NCBI GenBank assembly: GCA_019843655.1
Contig: JACDQD010000004.1
Span: forward strand, 3,348,001-3,412,000
DNA length: 64,000 nt
DNA from: Lethocerus indicus
Lineage: Eukaryota; Arthropoda; Insecta; Hemiptera; Belostomatidae
Direction: 5' to 3'
The translations under genes were made by a program, and so were the position numbers. Below the pieces are notes generated by a model. It was given only the letters and a program-made list of their open reading frames with translations, was not told where the DNA came from and did no database searches. Shown one piece after another: positions 58,841-64,000 of this stretch (position 1 is its first letter; each line of letters begins with the position of its first letter).

Positions 58841-61250
58841 ACTAGTCAAGAAAATAGTTGTGAGATTCAAAAGGCGAGAGTATTTTAAAACTGAAAAAAT
58901 AAATGCAAACAATTCAGAGTTAAATTATGTACCGGAACCGTGAAAATTTCCATTAGTAAATTTTAACGTAAGTAGGATATAGCTTTTAAAAATATATACT
59001 AATATTTATAAATATAAAATTGTTCCTCATTTCAGACCGATCATACAGGCGTTAATTTTTAAATCAATTCCTAATTTGATTTTTTAAATTACTCCTGACC
59101 ACTCATAGAATTCGGTTCGATAAATCCTTCATTCCTGTAAAACACGTATATAAAAGCCGCCGCTCCCAAAACAAATTATATTGAAAAACAAACCCGGAAC
59201 ATGCTTGAGGAATTATCAAAATATTATTCTAAGTAATTAATATATTTAAGTATTTATAACGACTCTAACGAGAAAAGAATTATTTTATAAACTTTATTAG
59301 TTATCAAATTTGATAATGTTCTTAATTCAAATTTGGTTTTCAATAAAATAATCTGTTTAATACTTGCGGTAACAGTATTGCAATTCTAGATGTAATTTCT
59401 TACAGATATTAGGTAATATTTATGTAGAAAGCTCTCTTTAAATATAGTTTGGTCTTCTGTTTAATATGAGTAATTGGAATATATTTGGCGTTTATTTAAA
59501 TTTGTCGCTATATTCTGATTCTACATTTTTACAATTTTCGCCTTATTGTAAAAATATTTATTATCCACTGTCTAACCTGTTTCTTTTCAATCAAATGAAA
59601 TTAAAAATTGTTTTCAATTTTCGTGACGTTTATTTATTACAATTTGTTTTATCACGGTAAGGCAATTTTGAGTGCTCAAAGAAGTGCAAGTACCATTTCA
59701 TATTTAGAAAGTTATTTTTACGGAAAGAATCTTCAGAAAGGGTGGTAGTGGCCAAAAAAAATGATAAAGCACTCGCACTAGTTGACTAATGTTTAACTAA
59801 AAAACATAAAAATACATTGAGTTATATTTGAAAATTAATCAGAAGCACCGTTTGTGAGCACGAGTTAATGCTGTTAATGAGTAAATTATATTAATTTTAT
59901 GTTTTATGTTAAAATGTTATATTGATCTTTAACTTAAAATTGACTTTAAATATTATTTTAAGATGTATTTTTTCAAAACTCCAAGGTTCCTCGAGTCGAC
60001 AAAGTTTGAAGACCAGTGATAATAAACACGTACATATTTTCTTTTTCTGAACATTTTTTACTAACTGCAATGAACTGTTAACGCAATTTTTGGTTAATTT
60101 AAGTTGGGTTTATACAATTTTTAGAATTGCCCCTCTTAAGTTACTACTGATAAGTTAATTTATTTTTAAAAAATTGGTGTTTAAGCGTACTTGTCAGATG
60201 TTCTCTTTAAAACGATAAAGTAGTAAACATTTTCATTTAAAACTCCCCTATCTACCTGTAACTCTCACAATTTTGTCCATCTCGAGTATTTGAAAACACT
60301 AAATAAATAATATGAATTATTTATCAGTAAAATAATATATACCGGGAACTATAAATAGGAAAAAATTGGAACCGAACTAAGTGCGCTCTTCAGAGAGTCG
60401 GAGCTGATAAGGTCAGGAGTTCGAGAAGCCGCGTTCGTAAATTCATTGTTGCAAGGTTCGGTTTTATTAACATTTGTAACGATAAATAATAATTTCACTT
60501 TTAATTATTTTCGAGCTCCAGAGAACTCTAAGAAGATCAGTAGAACCTATTTTTGCCTCCTTTCGCCTATTTGCACTTAAGGCCTGGCCGGTTTCGACCG
60601 CTCGCCGTCGTCAGTAGCAATCTGTCAGTGGTTATGTTCACAAACGATAAAGAAAATCTATAATTTTAAACGGTTATACAGTGGGGCACGCGATGTTTAG
60701 TTGAACGTCAATAACTGCTAACGTTTAGCTTAAGTGTATTGCACTTGAGGGCACCGACGATACAGCGCGGCCGGTAAGCGTATACTTTTATTCTATTTCG
60801 TAATTAAACCCCGTATATTGGGTACTGACGACCGGGTGACGCCGAAAGCGATCTACGGGCCAAAAACACCCGTTTTCGCGAAGGATATGTCTTTAATTAG
60901 GAAGTGCTTCATCGCATAATTTGAATTTGATTCATGGCAAAGGGAATTGACCGGTGGTTAAAAGCGGAACGGGCCGAGAAAATTAAATGTAGACATTCAT
61001 CGTGCACATCACGAGAGGACGACTTTCAGTCCCAAGGATAAAATAGGAATCGCAAAGGTTAACAGATTTTGCTTTTTTGGATGATGATCGACTTTCACAG
61101 TGTGGAAAATCTGCTGACATCCTTATGCATTACTGACGATGACCTTTTCACGAGCATTAACGCTAAAGTAAATTAAGATGGTATAAATTCCTATAAGGCT
61201 GGATTTAATTTACCCGAGTAAAGCGGTGAGGAGAGCATGATCGGAGATGT
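58841..61250. other. AT-rich, no recognised gene
   Basis: Apart from the diverged motif at 60583, nothing recognisable was seen. Confidence 0.5.
60583..60618 (-). repeat. Diverged hammerhead-family motif
   Basis: On the - strand: GCTACTGACGACGGCGAGC, GGTCGAAACCGGCC, AGGC. Core CTGACGA and GAAA are kept (the seventh position is free in hammerheads), but the cleavage triplet GTC has become GCC. The arm flank is faintly recognisable. Confidence 0.45.
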
Positions 61251-61850
61251 CAACGGGGGCGGCGGGCCTTCGAGTTCTTGAGGGTCGTTCAGTAGGGAGT
61301 GTCGGCGCACCTGCCCCCCCCGCCCCAGCTACCGAGGCAGCTCACTAGTCACAACTTATATATCCCCTCTGTTCAACGACTACTACTCTTACTACTACTA
61401 CTAGAGCCGGTACACTACCGTTCCTCCTCCACCACCATCGCTGTCATCGTCATCCCCTTCCATCCCCACTACCGCCGCCGCCGCCCCCACGGGCCGTCTT
61501 CATCTCCCTCCACCTACCTCCCTCCCACCCTGCCTCTGTTAGTCAAGCTCTGTAGAATAAAAAAAAACAGGCACACACACACACACACACTGGCATAGAG
61601 GGGGTGGCTGGTGGGGCGCTGGTGCCCCCTTGCGGCCATCGGCCTATACGCGCTCAGACCACACACGTCCGCCCCACAAGATATCGACACCATCCTCCGT
61701 GTTCTTCGCCCGGAAAGAAACGACGACGTCCCCGTCACATAAGGTCTGGCTGCCTTATGTCGTTCTACCCTCTGGGGCCATCCACGGGGTGGCCCCCCAT
61801 AGAGCCTCATAATTATCCGGCTTTCATGGTGAACGATCGCATTTGAACAA
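61251..61850. other. GC-rich segment, no recognised gene
   Basis: Open on several frames with (CA)n at 61571-61590 and ACT/CCG trinucleotide runs. No recognisable protein. Confidence 0.4.
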
Positions 61851-61877
61851 TAATTAGTTTAACATAACATTTTTGCA

Positions 61878-62008
61878 ATGGTCTGCAATGGGTTGGAATA
61901 CCGTAGATTTCGCCTGTTTCTGTCTCCTCTCGCTGGTTTGGTCTTTTTTTTTGGTCTGGACCAAACCAGCGAGAGGAAACAGAAACACACGAAATCTACG
62001 GTATTACC
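61878..62008. mobile_element. Near-perfect palindromic mini-copy of the hammerhead family
   Basis: ACCGTAGATTTCGCCTGTTT then TCTCGCTGGTTTGGTC, a T-rich centre at about 61946-61952, and the mirror GACCAAACCAGCGAGAGG to GAAATCTACGGT. About 52 bp pair on each side. The ribozyme and core are deleted, leaving arm against arm. Confidence 0.85.
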
Positions 62009-62010
62009 GA

Positions 62011-62772
62011 TAATTATTACCATATCGACATACATTGTTTCGACCCCATATATAAATAAAGCAAATATAGATATTCTCAACGCCAAACTGACAACCGATA
62101 CATTGCCGGGTAAAAGAGGAACGGGACAATTCTACAATTCCGAACACGATCACTAAACAATAGAGTTCTAGGGTTTTTATTGTAAATTTTCCCGATTATC
62201 ACAACAATATTGTTAAAAATCCACGATTAATGTACTATAATATTTAAGTATATATATGTAGAAAGGCCAATAGGCCGGAATGCATATAGGAATCGCCATT
62301 TGTATATCGTTCTATCGATGTAATATTTGTATTTAAGGAAATAAAAATTATTTGTATCTTGTAACTAAACAAAATTAATAAATTTATATACATAAATTAA
62401 ACAGCTGTACAATATTTGATTCGCCCCAAATGATCTGCGGTAGACATATCAAATTTCATAAAGTTGGTAACGCTGAAAAACGGTAAAAGAGGGCAAAAAA
62501 GTGCGCTTCGGCGGTCTTCATACTTCGTATTTGAACAGGCCAATAAATAAATATTGGACGAAATGTCGGAATTAATTTTGTAATAATAGGTTCGGGGCCT
62601 TTTACCCAACCGCAGTGCGTATTGCGCAACAGAGTTGTCGGGGGGATATCGGGCCGTTGCTCTCAATGAAATTACATATTACGCTGTAAGGGTACTTGGA
62701 TGATATTTTTAAATTTTCGATCTACCGCTTTCTATTTATTTTTTATTCCGACACGTATATAAAATATATACA
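62011..62772. other. AT-rich, no recognised gene
   Basis: Nothing recognisable seen. Confidence 0.5.
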
Positions 62773-62900
62773 CAGTACAAGTGACAGTGACAGTGCAGTG
62801 AGGATGCCGCTACTGAAGATGGCGAGCAGTCGAAACCGGTCTAGCAGAAGACCAAACCAGCGAGAGGAGCCAGAAGCACAACAAATCTACGATATTTTAA
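62773..62900 (+). mobile_element. Hammerhead-family repeat, internally deleted right arm
   Basis: ACAGTACAAGTGACAGTGAC and CAGTGAGGATGCC join directly to GCTACTGAAGATGGC, skipping the CCAAAGTGCCAAAAG segment. It ends near CAAATCTACGATAT. Confidence 0.8.
62809..62845 (+). ncRNA. Hammerhead ribozyme-like motif, intact
   Basis: Same as the consensus except GTC for GCC in stem II, which keeps pairing by a G-U wobble. Pairing is maintained despite the substitution. Confidence 0.6.
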
Positions 62901-63340
62901 AGTATATAGTGTGCCCACAATCTAATGGACCCTAAGCAATATATTCCTTGGGACAAAATATACTCCCAATATCCTGAGATAGGAAAACACTACTTTCGAT
63001 TAACCTAAACGAATTACACATCATGGTTCGATGCACGCCATTGTTACAGTATATACTGTCATCGGCCGCAAGACATATGTGGAATTTTGTACTGTATATG
63101 TTACATAGAAGTAGGGCTCAACCGAGGTGTTTCAAAACCGTCCACCCTAGGATAAGCGAAATTCTAATTCTAATAAGTGAAACGCGATCCGACGAAACCT
63201 GTCGGTGGGGTGGGGGTGGGGGCAGTTGAAATATCAGTTCATATTTTGATGATGAGCAGGTGTAGGGAGGTGGTGGGCCTCCGAAGAAAACACAGACAGC
63301 TGGGAGCCGGTGCCCGCTATCATAACACCACGCTCTTCTA

Positions 63341-63345
<5 letters not shown>

Positions 63346-63390
<45 letters not shown>
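63346..63390. repeat. (CT)n microsatellite
   Basis: About 22 CT dinucleotides. Confidence 0.95.
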
Positions 63391-63392
<2 letters not shown>

Positions 63393-63579
63393 AACAGACT
63401 TATTAACACTCCCTATTAACCGCTGGCCGGCGTTCTAATCCCGGACCGAGCTATTCAGTTACACAAGACAGATTGGATGATCCTAGGCCGTTGTCTCCAC
63501 AGCCCTCTGGTCCTGTGAACATTAACTTTTCAACTAATTTATTCTCGAGCGAAGGTTTCCGCGACCTGATTTGTCCCAG

Positions 63580-63672
63580 GGCTTTTCCTCTCTTTGGAAA
63601 CCACCCGTGTCGAGTGTTGTCCGCTTACGACGTTTCGCAAACCCTTACTCGTTCCATCATCAGGGTCCAACT
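63580..63672 (-). repeat. Family-2 hammerhead-like repeat fragment
   Basis: On the - strand GGACCCTGATGATGGAACG, a loop, then TTGCGAAACGTCGTAAGC and CGGGTGGTTTCC. The CTGATGA core, GAAA and a GTC triplet with the short ACGT palindrome as stem III are all present. Confidence 0.55.
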
Positions 63673-64000
63673 GAAGAGTCGATTTGGGGTCCAATATATT
63701 ATTAGGGGGATGAAAACTTGTTTGCTCTCGCATTTCCGGGAAACATTCTCTTTATGTGGACCTGACGGGATGTCCTATTATGTAGTAATAACGGAATCCT
63801 ACTGAGTATGGCGAATAGCCGGTATAGCAAGTCTAACTTAGGACCGTACGCGAGACCGGAGACGGCAAATGACAGGAGTGGTGATATTCCAAACATTAAC
63901 TCCCAGATAATGGCTTAAAATAATTAATTATTGCTCAATTAAATTATCGAGTCAAATCGCCTCTAACTATTTCACATATGAAAAACATAATGAAGTAATT

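Larger units (their letters stand above)
62901..64000. other. No recognised gene; CT microsatellite and family-2 copy
   Basis: Holds the (CT)n at 63346 and the family-2 fragment at 63580. The 110-codon open frame at 63473-63805 overlaps the repeat and is not a recognisable protein. Confidence 0.5.

Noticed and set aside
58725..58943. Recurrent short open frame beginning MASSRNRSSKRPNQREETE, seen at several places on both strands
   Set aside because: It is just translation of the hammerhead repeat arm. The copies break frame freely and the ATG sits inside the ribozyme core, so it is not a protein family.

Overview
The window looks like arthropod, most likely insect, nuclear DNA: long AT-rich introns and spacers, short GC-rich exons with canonical GT-AG junctions, many (TA)n tracts, and no bacterial gene organisation. 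Order and species cannot be told from the sequence. Two conserved neuronal genes are recognisable. Complexin (cpx) is on the + strand, with three coding exons at 12138-12301, 22198-22330 and 27627-27700. They encode the acidic N-terminal side, the SNARE-binding helix, the PLMRKKKTPEEL segment and a C-terminus ending in the CAAX-type box CCLQ; the first coding exon (MAAFIAKQ-type) was not found. The Glass (gl) photoreceptor zinc-finger factor is on the - strand, with coding exons at 49012-48682, 45645-45519, 44806-44675, 43931-43362 and 43072-42793. It carries all five C2H2 fingers and the stop; its 5' exon(s) were not found. The two genes converge, with their 3' ends about 15 kb apart.

Layout: 1-12137 has no recognised exon and holds an internally deleted mariner (2313-2733) and repeat fragments. 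12138-27700 is complexin, with two large introns; the first contains a 60-bp satellite, a foldback element and strong hairpins. 27701-34650 is very AT-rich with long TA tracts and is compatible with a long cpx 3' UTR. 34650-42792, between the two gene ends, holds two oppositely oriented arrays of a 70-bp repeat carried by one mobile family. 42793-49012 is glass. 49013-64000 has no recognised exon and holds many copies of the same mobile family.

The most notable content is this mobile family. Its ends carry a 37-nt motif that fits a type I hammerhead ribozyme with almost no stem III: GCTA / CTGAAGA / GGC-loop-GCC / GAAA / CCGG / TC / TAGC. This is the class known from Penelope-like retroelements and thought to cleave as dimers. 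Here the motif-bearing arms are inverted relative to each other, so elements are foldbacks, and the core is either almost empty, a single 70-bp unit, or an expanded array. Each 70-bp unit contains a CAGGGGGCGC motif close to the CTCF consensus, so about 17 and 12 such motifs face each other between the cpx and glass 3' ends. All functional statements about these repeats are inference from sequence.
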